From assembly GCA_947000775.1 (NCBI GenBank), contig CAMQGK010000463.1, forward strand, positions 3,474,501-3,538,500: 64,000 bases of DNA. Reading direction: 5' to 3'. The notes under the pieces are model-generated. The model did not search any database. It saw nothing but the letters and a program-made list of their open reading frames with translations, and was not told the DNA's origin. Source of the stretch: Pterois miles (taxonomy: Eukaryota; Chordata; Actinopteri; Perciformes; Scorpaenidae). Both the position numbers and the translations under genes were made by a program. Shown piece by piece: positions 52,625-63,181 of this stretch. How positions within the stretch are numbered: the stretch's first letter is position 1; every line of letters starts with the position of its first letter.

Positions 52625-54373
52625 TGTATCCCTAGTTAAAAGGAGCTGAAGCTGATAAACAGCTGAATCTGATAATGCCTTGTTCTTCATGCATATCAAT
52701 TATATGTGCTAGCCAATTTCATCACATGCTTCATCTTAATAATGTATTTTTATCTATGCATGAACAGATTGTAGCATATCATGTAACTTTGATATCATTA
52801 AAAGATATGAGAAGATTGCTCTGAGCACCTTGAAAGAATAATGTAGTCAAATAACTGGTTTGCTAATTTTCCTATCTAGCAAAGAGTAAAGTACATGAAT
52901 ATTTGCTGCATATTGCTGAGTTAAAAACTCATACCTTGTTATCCTCCAGCCTGAACGAGGAGCTTAAAAACATGAACTCTCAGATAATTAAATACATTGA
53001 AAACCAAAATAACTTCCTTCAATCATAAACAAAGTTGACCCATTTTTTCCATTTCTTTCTAGCTGGTTAGGCAATTGTTCATGTAATAAAATAAAATGTA
53101 CCGGTTGAATGCTGTTAATACTGTACTGTTTATGTCCCTGTGTGAATGACACATGGCTCCATGTGTCATTGTGTCCAAGTGTGAATGTCACTTTTCATGT
53201 GTTACTCGACCAGAGGAGAGAGTGGATGATAGCAATAAATGTATTTAAAATGAAGAAATCAAAAATAAAAAAAAATAAAGAATAAATAAAATAAAATATG
53301 CTGTATACAGTAAATAAATAGACATTTTCCCTCACTTTTTCTGGCACCATTCAGTTGTTTTAATGTCCACCAGACCTCCCAAAACCTTCAAACTTCTCAA
53401 TTTGACCACACGGTGGGCCTCATGGTAAACATGGCTGACGTCCCTTCAAAATGCTGTTTCTTTTCCTGGGACCTCACAGTTGCTTTCAAGATGTACGTCA
53501 TGATAAAACACAGGCAATGTCATTTCCTTGTGAGTTTAAGTGTCTACCTGTCACTCTCATACTGTAGATACGTTATCTCGAGGGGGATTCCCTGAAGGCT
53601 GCTATCTATGGGTGGTGAGTATGGAGAGGCTAGGGTCCTGTATTACCATACTGTCTTCATGACAGCTAGCCTTCCTGTCATCTCCCTGATAACTATGACC
53701 TTGTCTATTTGCCTGATTACTGTCCCTGATTACACCTCACCCTGTGAGTGTGTATCGTGATGGAATATCATCTAAAAGAGAGAAAAGGAGAGGGTGGGAG
53801 TGGGTTGTCATTGCAGAGACAGAGGTGTGTGGGTTGCTTGTTAGTGGGTGCTGTGTATGACACATTTCTAGTAGGCTGCACAACTGTGATCCAGCCAGGT
53901 GGATGGTAACACGGAAAGGGAAGAAGCGCTCTTCTCACAAATCATCTAACTTGGTGGCATAATTATCTGTCTGACATTTGCTCTACGGCACAGAAAGGCA
54001 AAGAGTATGACAGCTGAGAAGTCAGTAGGGCCTCTTATGAGCAACAACTGTTAGCAATTTTCTATTATGATTAAATTAGTGCGGTTGCTACTCCGGTTCT
54101 CAGCTCTTAAAACGTTTGTTTCACAGAGAAGCCTTTAACACTGTACTTCACTGACTCATAACTCTGGGTCTAGGTGGCCACCTTACCTGGCTGAGCACTA
54201 ATCCCTGCATATTAGTGCACTAAATATCCACAAGTATGTAATCAGCAAATTAGGATGAGCCAAGTCAGCTCTATAGACAGCAGTAATGCCACTGCTCAGT
54301 CACTAAATCCAAACACATTAGTGGACTGGAAGAGCAGCTTGTTTCTTAATACTAGAATTAGAAGTAGCTATAT

Positions 54374-54445
54374 GCGATGGTGGTATAGTGGTAAGCATAG
54401 CTGCCTTCCAAGCAGTTGACCCGGGTTCGATTCCCGGCCATCGCA
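54374..54445 (+). tRNA. tRNA-Gly (anticodon TCC)
   Basis: A complete cloverleaf of 72 nt. The acceptor stem GCGATGG pairs with CCATCGC, with A as discriminator. The anticodon loop CTTCCAA has TCC at 54,407-54,409. The T arm is CCGGG-TTCGATT-CCCGG. A-box (TGGTATAGTGGTAAGC) and B-box (GGTTCGATTCC) are intact, and a TTTT terminator lies four bases downstream (54,450-54,453). Compared with the usual vertebrate tRNA-Gly-TCC acceptor (GCGTTGG/CCAACGC), both strands are changed together, so pairing is preserved. It looks functional. Confidence 0.95.
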
Positions 54446-54449
54446 GTGA

Positions 54450-54453
54450 TTTT
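54450..54453 (+). terminator. Pol III terminator of tRNA-Gly
   Basis: A four-T run directly follows the tRNA gene. Four Ts is the minimal efficient length in vertebrates. The SINE at 54,454 starts on the next base. Confidence 0.8.
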
Positions 54454-54809
54454 GGGGGCGGCAGTAGCTCAGTCTGTAGGGAGTTGGCTTGGGAATCGGA
54501 GGGTCACCGGTTCAAGTCCCGACATGGACCAAGAACTGAGTGTGAACTGGTAGCTGGAGAGGTGCCGGTTTACCTCTTGGGCACTGCCGAGGTGCCCCTG
54601 AGCAAGGCACCAAACCCCCCAACTGCTCGGGGCGCTTGTCAGGAGCAGCCCCCTCACTCTGACATCTCTCCATTAATGCATGTATATGGGTCCTGTTTGT
54701 GCATGTATGTATTTCAGGTCTGTATGTACTGTGTGAAAAAATGAACAACAGAGTGTAAAAATTGAATTTCCCCTCGTGGGACTAATAAAGGTTGTTGTTC
54801 TTCTTCTTG
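54454..54809 (+). mobile_element. tRNA-derived SINE, copy 5, abutting tRNA-Gly
   Basis: Full-length copy: head GGGGGCGGCAGTAGCTCAG, B-box GGTTCAAGTCCC, the shared body, a segment with GTATGTATTTCAGGTCTG, then GAATTTCCC...CTAATAAAGGT and a (CTT)n tail. It begins at the first base after the tRNA terminator. TGATTT occurs on both sides and may be a short target-site duplication. The overlapping 118-residue frame is an artefact of the SINE. Confidence 0.92.
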
Positions 54810-55439
54810 ATTTATGTGTTATTCTTCTCATCTGACCCTGAGTGGGACAACACACAGACGTACATTTGTGATGCTCTGCATTATCGTGTGTCAGCCATTG
54901 GACAACAGGTCAGGCAGGAATGACCTGTTGACTGTTTTGAAACTATAAAATGTAATCCAGTTACACACTGGAGTTTGTCTTGGCCATTGATGATATTTGC
55001 CATTATTTCCACATTATAATGCTTAATGATTACACTGCTGCAATAAACTTATCCAGCTGAATAAAGATTTGTCTCATAACCATGCATTACTTTAATAAAG
55101 ACTTGGTTAATAACCTTCTATTAATCAACATATACAGCTAGACTTCAATATATGGATTGTGTGTTGAACTATGTAATTTTTGGACTCATAATCAAGATAA
55201 CAGGGTGCGCTGGGTGATTGCCAAGATGAATAAAGGCTCTGTCTGGGAGGATGCTGAAGGTCATACTGACATGTTCACACATTGTGACTTCTATCATGTT
55301 GAGAATAACTTCCACTAGAGAAAGTCCCTCCCGATAGTGTACAGTGGGAGTATTGTCACTCAGGGGAAGCCTGACTCCTTCTATGGAAATGATGGCATAT
55401 GAAGGGGCACGAATAGGGCAGATGATATCAATAAACGTC

Positions 55440-55990
55440 TGGTAGAACAGGATGTATGAGCATGATAACCATTTTAAGTTTCAGGGCGAAGACAAAACAT
55501 CAACGTTTGACGAGGGATGACAAACTTTACTTCAGCAACAGTCCACGAGCCAATGAGATGGGACCACACCTGAATTTGCATATTCCTTAGTTTGTGTAAC
55601 GATAAAAGACTGGGTCAGGGAAAGATAGTCAGTCAGACTTCATGAACTGACAGACACTCTGTTGCTTGTCAGGGTTACTTTGGTTAGACCCAGAGCTCTG
55701 TAACTTTTGCATTTTCTGCTGGTGTTAGAGTAAAGCTTATTTTTGATTTCAATAATCTTCTCCTATTGCTTCATTAAACAAACACACGAGGACCAAGAGT
55801 TTTTTATAGCACCACACAATTTTTGTCCTCAATACTTTGGTGACCCCAACGTGAAGACAGAAGACAGAGAAGTGAGAAGTTGCCATTGTTGTGTCAGCCA
55901 AACAACGGACGAGAGAGGACAGTGCAAAACTACAGCTGCGCCACTAAAGACAAGGTAAGCAGACACCTGTTAAAAGAAAGATCTGCAATT
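55440..55990 (+). mobile_element. Possible LTR and leader remnant of a retroelement
   Basis: A GATAAAAG TATA-like box lies at about 55,601. At 55,838 the sequence TGGTGACCCCAACGTGAA looks like a tRNA primer-binding site, and at 55,954 AAG|GTAAGC is a strong splice donor 100 bp later. This order (promoter, primer-binding site, leader donor) is that of a retroviral or LTR-retrotransposon 5' end. No gag or pol frame follows, and dispersed repeat C begins about 150 bp later. The left LTR end and the second LTR were not found, so the call is tentative. Confidence 0.35.
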
Positions 55991-56139
55991 GACTACGACT
56001 ACATTTTGTTTTGAAGTCACTTGAAAGCATAGTTGAAAACCAGTAGCAAACACAAGCAAAGGCTATACCCCCTTAAGGAGATAGCATAAGGAGAGGGCCC
56101 GAGGGTTGGAGTCCCAGTCAAGTACCTTCCTCCTGTCTT

Positions 56140-56830
56140 GTCATAGAGTGCTCCAGGGGTGGCATATTTTTGTAGGCCAACCAGGAAGTTAGCATCACCC
56201 TGGTTCCCTTGACAAAAAGGGAATTGGCTTTTTGCAGCTTTTGGATTACTGCAGAAAATAAGCTCTGTGGCAAACACATTGATGACACTTACATGTTTTG
56301 TCAAGCAAGACAATCTTCATGAATGAACATTACTTTTATGATTTCTGAAGCGTAAATGCAATAATCAGAAGTAAAAAGCTAACGCTCTAGATGAACTACA
56401 CCACGGTCGCACCTTTACCGTGCACATGAGTGTACAGGGTAAAGCCTTTTTTTAAGATACACTAAGGCTTCAAAATTCCAGCTTGTGATATTTATTGTGC
56501 TATGTATTGTGATATGTACTTTACATCACAGAACCATCCATCCATCTTCAACCGCTTATCCCGTTAGGGGTCGCGGGGGGCTGGAGCCGATCCCAGCTGG
56601 CATTGGGCAAAGGCGGGGTTCACCCTGGACAGGTCGCCAGTCCATCACAGTGCTATATCACAGAACAAAACATCAAAATCTCTTAGTATTAACCACAGAC
56701 CTTATTTCAGGCATCTAACTAAAAACTCATTCAAAAAAAACACTCTGACTTCCAGACGAGGGAACAGGAAGTGCTAAAATACTAACTCATTTCTGGGTTT
56801 TAGGACTGGTTCCTGCATCACTCTATTACT
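56140..56830. repeat. Dispersed repeat family C, copy 2 (interrupted by a V-SINE)
   Basis: It matches 39,340-39,960 over most of its length. At 56,535-56,656 it is interrupted by a minus-strand V-SINE that is absent from copy 1. Confidence 0.75.
56535..56656 (-). mobile_element. V-SINE, 5'-truncated, minus strand, with perfect target-site duplication
   Basis: The left end is the tail (CATCCATCC...), followed by TTATCCCGTTAGGGGTCGCG and GGTTCACCCTGGACAGGTCGCC. Both sides carry ATCACAGAAC (56525-56534 and 56657-56666). The copy of family C at 39,340 provides the empty site. Confidence 0.92.
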
Positions 56831-56949
56831 ATTATGTTTCCAGATGAGAAGAAACCAGGAATTTGCTGCTCCAAGCCAAAAATAGTCTGGCATAAAACCT
56901 ACAAAAAAAACATAATGTGCCTTTTGTACATTGTTTCATACTGATTAAA

Positions 56950-57130
56950 TAAATGTGAAGTGTTTAGAGGTGCTTGTACAGGTGGACCTCTGGATGCAGC
57001 CGGGCTAGCTGCTTTCCATAATCTAAATGTACCTGCTGCTGACTGTAGCTTCATATACTCCACAGACATGAGAGTGGTATAAACCTTCTCATCTAGCTCT
57101 CAGCAAGAAAACAACTAAGCGTATAAGCGT
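56950..57130 (-). repeat. Dispersed repeat family B, fragment
   Basis: On the minus strand it contains GAGAGCTAGATGAGAAGGTT, then ACCACTCTCATGTCTGTGGA, then CAGCAGCAGGTACATTT. It matches the element at 21,985-22,185, strongly diverged. Confidence 0.45.
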
Positions 57131-60026
57131 ACCATCCAGTGGTCAGTCTTACATTACTTTTTACCCTCACTTGTCAAAATTACCCTAAAATACCATAAAA
57201 TCTCCCAGATGGAGCAGATTCTACACCCTCACCTATATTTAGACATCTGCCTTTATTTAAGTGAGAACAATGGTCTAACGTTTTGAGGTGCAGATTCTAG
57301 TCCAAGACTCTTTGCCCTCCAGGGCACAAGACTCATATGGACCAGTGCGTGCATCTCCGACGCTGAAGTGCGTTAAACTTTGCTTCTCTAGTAATGCTGC
57401 TAATGTCGAGTTTGAACCCACATTGTTAATGCAACTGTGACTGCTTCTGTTAGTCCTGTGTATTGTAACAATCAGGGGAACGCATACATAAAACATGAAG
57501 AAAAACAAAGATATTTCAGAAGTTAATTGCCTCCCTGATTAAATTATGCAGAATTCCAAGAGGAAAGCTAACGTTTCAAGTATCAGCCCTTTTCAGAACA
57601 TGTGAAACAGATAAGAGATGAATCGAAATGAGATTTGGAGAGGTTCAAGGTCAACTTTCAATAATGTGATTAGCTATTAACTGCAAATTACATCTGTAAT
57701 AGAGGTGACAGTGTATTGCAATGCTGGGATGGTCTCTTCTACATTTTGATGAGGTTTAGAGTGTCTTGTGACCCACTCTTATAGTGTTTAGCATTTCAAA
57801 GTTGTGTTGTTGTATGCTACTCTAATTATGCTAATGTCTCATTACTTTTGTGAAATGGAGACGGTGGACACATAACTGTTTGAAGTGGTTGGTATACATG
57901 AGATAGACACTGTAAGAAATCATATGTCATATATACTTCTGTCTTCATGCAGCTGAAAAGCAGTCTAAAACACAGAAATATCTTCTCTTGGGTGTGAATG
58001 TTATGCAGAAGATGGGTTGTCACCTGCTGATGTGTGTCCCCATAGCTGTGTACTGTATCCCAGTGTCCTACATTCAAATAATAAACTGAGATAGTATAAC
58101 ATCTCAGCCTCCTTCAAAAATGTTTAAGTGCTGCACTCTTAACATTACATAAGTGCTACTTCTCTTCAGTAGAACATGTCATTGCTCTACGTGGGAATGC
58201 TGACTCTCTTTAGTATCTAGTTTGATTTCTCTCTGCACATGTGGTCTGTAAGGCCACAAATGGGTTGACTTTCATGAACTGATGCAAGTACTCGAATTTC
58301 CGCTGGACTGTATGTTAAGAATATACAGTGGGCATTACAATTTCATATTACAACATTACAATTTCATATTTTCCATATTTTTTCTGTATACAGGTCATCA
58401 ATTAAAGCATCACTGTTTTATCAGTACTGTAATACAACTGTATTGCTGCTGAGTAATTCACTTAGAGGGACAAAGATGAAATGAGGGAAGAGAAAGAGGA
58501 TAAAGATCAAAAAGATAGAAGAGGGGAGACTGACAGAGAATGTCTCCTCCTTAGAAAGACGTGTCTTTTCCATTTTTATGAACAAGGCCCTAGTGTAACC
58601 TCCCATAGCTGTGTATTTCCTCCTCCCCTCCACTGATGCAATAATTGCTCCCACCAGCTGGGACAGGATCTGCTCAGAGTGATCCTAAACTGAACACGGC
58701 GAGCTCATCTTCAAGCCGATCGATTCTCCTCTCTGTGGAAACTACATTACCCTGAAAATTATGATCAAGGATTAAAAAAAAAATACAGCGCAAATTAAGT
58801 TTAAGAATACAGTGTTTTCTATGCTGTGTGATTATTGTGCTTGTATAAAAGCATTTATGTTAGAAACGCTGGCATTTCCATTCTCTCTATTGTATATCTT
58901 TATACAGTAGCTTTCACATGTAGAGACAATTTTATCATGCTACATGTTCTTAGGCCACCTTGTCTGCAAAGGATCTCTGCTTTGACTCCAACTTTATTGT
59001 AAAATCCAAGTAGAGGAGGCAGGGAAACCACTGAATGAGGTTTATTTTATGGTGATTCGTTACATCTCAAGGTTACATCTCAGCCTGGCCCATTACCAAC
59101 TTGATGGTCTATTGCTACTTGCATGACACTAACTGCATGTTGTCACAGATGCTCACAGAGTATGACACAATATTACCTGGTAAAAAGCTTGTCTTGGTCC
59201 AAAGTTTTGCAGATTTCTCTACATCTTAAAAACACCATGTTGTCCTAAACTTTTCCTAACATATATGCATCATACAACATATAAGCTACTCTTACAAATA
59301 TAAAAATAACTCAGGCAAAGTCCATCTGCAATACAGTATTCAAAATATGCATGTTGAAAATACTTCAATAGTGTTCCAACATATACGGGTGGTAACAACA
59401 TCAAATTTACCAAATAACTTACTTCAAAGCTCGCCAAGTAATACTTTCATCCTCCAACAACAGAAAACAAAGCTTTTCATTATTTTGCAAGGTGGCGAAG
59501 GCTTTTCAGAACTTTAAAACTATTTATTTTGAAGTATTTGTATTCAGAACATAATCCCAATGGCTCATAATCCTAATGGCAGGATGCAAATATGTTTTGT
59601 GGTCTGTGATTTTAAATGATGACATATATTTTCATTTTTTCCTCTCTGTCCTTTCTCTGGGTTGGGTTTGCTTTTGACCAGGGGGCAATGACCCTTCACA
59701 AACCACGAGGCCGGACTCTGACCTCCTGGCATCTAACATCTGTGCTCTGAAAATCCAAACAGTAAGTGACACAGCAGCGAGAATAATAATAAAACAGCAG
59801 TTTAGTGTACTGCATACACTTTCACATGGCACTTGGACAAAACATGGCTGGACAGATAGATATTGTAGGTGAATAATAGATGTTGTAGTAAATAGTGTGT
59901 TTGAAAAATACACTGCACATTTGTTTATTATTAATGTTTATTTATTCCTTCATTTATTTGAATACATGCAAATTCTCAATAAAGATCTGACAATAAGATA
60001 AAAATAGTATTCAATATCCCCCCACA

Positions 60027-60292
60027 ATGCTGCACAGTGGTGCAGCAGTTAGCACTGTTGCCTCACAGCAAGAGGATTGCAGGTTTGAAACCGGCCTGAA
60101 GCTCTTCTCTGTAGAGTTTACATGTTCTCCCTGTGTTTGCGTGGGCTTTCTCCGGGTTCTCCGGCTTCCTCCCCAGCGATGGATTGGCGATCCGTCCAGG
60201 GTGTTCCCCGCCTTGGCCCAGTGCCAGCTGGGATCGGCTCCAGCCGCCCTGCTAACAGGATAAGTGGTTGCAGGATGGATGGATGGATGCCT
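60027..60292 (+). mobile_element. V-SINE, internally deleted
   Basis: The tRNA-like head (GTGGTGCAGCAGTTAGCACTG, with CAGGTTTGAAACC as B-box) and core (TTTACATGTTCTCCCTGTGTTTGCGTGGG) are present. After GGCTTCCTCCCC the body jumps to AGCGATGGATTGGCG, skipping the segment of about 90 bp that the copy at 37,982 retains. The tail is (GGAT)n. Nearby open frames are artefacts. Confidence 0.88.
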
Positions 60293-60448
60293 ACACAATA
60301 AAAATGTATCCCAATAGCAACCATTTTTTAAAAGTAAACTGACACTGATCTCTGGAGGCAGATATGCTATTTTCTTGCCTCCTGATGCACCTTATGGGCC
60401 ATATTGTATATAACACAGCCCAATTTCTGGACTAAAACACAGCATGGA

Positions 60449-60489
60449 CATTACGTTGGTAATAACGTTACACATTACGTTGGTAATAA
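60449..60489. repeat. Tandem duplication, 17-bp unit at 24-bp spacing
   Basis: CATTACGTTGGTAATAA occurs at 60,449 and again at 60,473. A local duplication. Confidence 0.85.
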
Positions 60490-61749
60490 GTAAAGTCAGT
60501 TTTATTATAGCTCAATATCACACATATCAATAAAAAAGAAGGTGAGGTAAAGGAGTGTGTTCAACCAGTTAAACCAGTTAAATAAGTAACTCAGACTAAA
60601 CAAGAAAATCAGGTATAATCTTGTGCAGCAACAACAACAGAGAACTGATGAACAAATCCTAAATCCTGACTGATTGAGTCATGTTTTAAATATATCTAGA
60701 ATAAAACAAACGGATGAATACGCTGTATCTCTTCCATTGTGACTGATACTGATCTTAACAATGTAGACTAAGTCTCTGTTTTATTTAGCATTTTGCACTT
60801 CCATTATTTTTTTTAGGTTTCACAGTAAAAATATGTGGAAAAACAGATGATGTATTAGTACTTTTACAGTTAAAATTAAGTTTCTCCATAGAGGCCTGTA
60901 AGGTATTACAACAAAGCAGCCTTAAATCTAAAATGTAACATCATGTCATTTCTTATCAGATCACATTCAGGTATAAGAGTCCATTTTCAGTTTGCTGAAC
61001 TGAAAAATGTGGATTTTGTTCTACAGCTTAGGTGCAAAGCCATTTGAACCAACTGGGACAAATGCTAATGCAGATTACCTTTTTTTTCTATGACTTAATA
61101 ATAATGACAAATTATGTTGTTTGGCTTTTACCTCTACAGATTAATGTTCTCTTCAGGTGATCTTTGTCCTGACAAAAGCTCAAGATTAAACTCACATCAG
61201 TTTTACTGGCTTATCCTGCTGATGCTGTCTTGTTACAACAGAGTAACACTAAAACATGGCAGCATACTAAATATGAGTATATCCTAAGTAACTGTTGCGT
61301 GTCAGCACTGTTTTTTGTAGTCTTAACATTGACTCCAATATCAAACCAGTGGATGAAATATTACCAAACCCCAGGCTCTTATGGGTGCGACTGCTCCGTC
61401 TGTTGCTTTTTCCAGCTTCTTTGTGCTTTTCATTATGAAGTGTGTCCTCTGTCATCACCGTCAATCAAAACCCGGTTACTACAGTCCAATGTCCTGACGT
61501 GACCTCTGTGGCTCCACCAAAACTGTTGGTTTTGAGCTAAATATATAGTTACCATCACTTCTCCCGCTTTGTTTTTTTGCACTGAAATTCATTCATGAAT
61601 GCAGCTGATGTGGAGTGAAAGTGTATACAAATAAACAATTAAAGAAACACAGAAACAAACTATTCTAAATATGAGCTTTGGCCTCATGTGGATAACAGCG
61701 CTGACAATGGGTATGGCTCTGGCCACAAAATGAGAGGGGAGTTTAAACC

Positions 61750-61970
61750 CAGAAGCCACACTCAGGAGGTTATTTACTTGGAAGTCACTCAGATGTCAGG
61801 ACAGCTGCTGCAGTTTTGCTGTAAAAGGATCTAAAAGTGCGACAAGAGAGGGGAGTAGTCTCTCTGTTGAAGATCTCTCAGTCTCCGTCACTCCACCAGC
61901 TAGCACTCTTCTTGGTACCGGTGAACGAGGATCTACTGGTGCTGCTCTTTAAGACAGTTATTTTGTTGCC
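61750..61970 (+). promoter_or_regulatory. ppfibp2 putative 5' leader
   Basis: The stretch before the start codon is modestly GC-richer than its surroundings. No TATA box or CpG island stands out, and the transcription start is not readable. Confidence 0.3.
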
Positions 61971-62034
61971 ATGGCGTCAAACGCCAGCCACGTGTTGGAG
62001 GCTGCCTTGGAGCAAATGGACGACATTATTGCTG
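61971..62034 (+). CDS. ppfibp2: ppfibp2 coding exon 1
   Basis: Encodes MASNASHVLEAALEQMDDII, then Ala and the first base of Gly. The start context GTTGCCATGG is a strong Kozak match (G at +4). The donor GCTG|GTAAGA is phase 1 and matches GC-AAA of exon 2. Confidence 0.9.
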
Positions 62035-63181
62035 GTAAGAGTTTCTGTTTCATTATCAGACCTCCAATAGACTGCCCAGTTTGTAATTGCAGGCCTCCGT
62101 AAAACCAGAGCCACCCACATATGATTTTCACATACACATATAGTCCACAGGAAAAAAAGCATTCTTTGGATTTTTAAATTGTTAGTGATGAATAAGTTAA
62201 AAACTAGAGGTGGAAAAGAAACGAACAGTAAAACATTTGAGCGTGAGAGATCAGTTTGTTTCTGTGAAATAGAAGGAAGCAGATTTTTGATTAGACAAGT
62301 ACTTTTCTGTAATTGTTCTTTATTAATTTAACGCTTTCGTACTTTTATTGCTTCTCCTTGTGCTTGTAAATCTCACCATGTACTAATTGCATGAAGTTAC
62401 TTCCCAGCGTCTTCCCTTCAGGATTTTCTAGCAGAGGTGACACATTTTAGTCAGTGCTGTTTGTCACAACCACAGCAGTGTGTTTTTGGCCGGGGAGACA
62501 ACGGTCTATTAATAGAGGTGTCAGTTCAACCATTAGCACACTCTAATGACTACAAATAATCACGTACTGTCAAATGAAAATAAATACGTTAACAAAACTA
62601 AGAAATTGTCCACATTGTGTCCTGTCTGCATTACTGTACCTCTGATTCATCTTCACACTGTATATATGAAAAGTTCTTTCCACAACTTAGACATGATGAT
62701 TACAGTAACCTGCATGCTGAACGTCTAATTTGTGGATTTGTGGATCAGAGCCCAGTGTGCAACCATTTGAGGCTATTTACAGTACATCCTATAACAATAG
62801 CACCCTCAAGAGGCCATTTGAGGAACTATCCTTATTGCACTGCAGCTTGCCAGTTAACTTTTAATCTGTACACTACTGGTGCCCAAGAAATTAGATCTGT
62901 CATCACATTTCTGTTGATTTGCTGTTCTTCTTTCCTGTCCAGGCAAAATGGGTGAGGGGCTGTTCAGCGCTCTTACGCAGTTAGGTGGCCAGGCCTCCGA
63001 GGGTACCTCACAGTTGACCCTTGCCAAACACGTGGACCCCACCCTCAAGGCTCTGCAGCTGACTGAAGCCCTCAGAGCGGTGCTGGAGGGACAGGGGAGC
63101 GAGGAAGATCAGGACTCTCTGAGGAAACAAGTCTCCGCGGACACAGCCCACATTATCGTAAAATGGCTCGAGAGAGATGAG
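61971..63181 (+). CDS. ppfibp2: Liprin-beta-2, N-terminal part, runs off the window
   Basis: Scaffold protein of the liprin family; family members bind liprin-alpha and LAR-type phosphatases at sites of adhesion and synapses. Join 61971-62034 and 62943-63181 (303 nt, 101 residues), followed by an intron that extends past the right edge. The first exon encodes MASNASHVLEAALEQMDDII, almost the liprin-beta N-terminus. The second encodes VDPTLKALQLTEALRAVLEG and HIIVKWLERDE. The start MAS and position next to syt9 favour PPFIBP2 over PPFIBP1. The coiled coil and SAM domains typical of liprins would lie beyond the window. Confidence 0.85.
62943..63181 (+). CDS. ppfibp2: ppfibp2 coding exon 2
   Basis: Encodes GKMGEGLFSALTQLGGQASE through WLERDE. 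The acceptor is CTGTCCAG|GC in phase 1 and the donor is GAG|GTGAGT in phase 0. The segment LQLTEALRAVLE resembles the L.L.EDLR..LE helix of mammalian liprin-beta. The part before it is more diverged. Confidence 0.88.

Larger units (their letters stand above)
48361..61800. other. Intergenic region between syt9 and ppfibp2
   Basis: No protein gene was recognised in about 13 kb. In human the OLFML1 gene lies at this place, but I saw no olfactomedin-like exon on either strand. Features listed separately: tRNA-Gly, SINE, V-SINE copies, repeat families B and C, an LTR-like remnant and a MITE-like stretch near 50,430. The remainder is AT-rich without pattern. Confidence 0.6.

Noticed and set aside
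52560..52625. (GGAT)n as an independent microsatellite
   Set aside because: It is the tail of the V-SINE, bounded by its target-site duplication.
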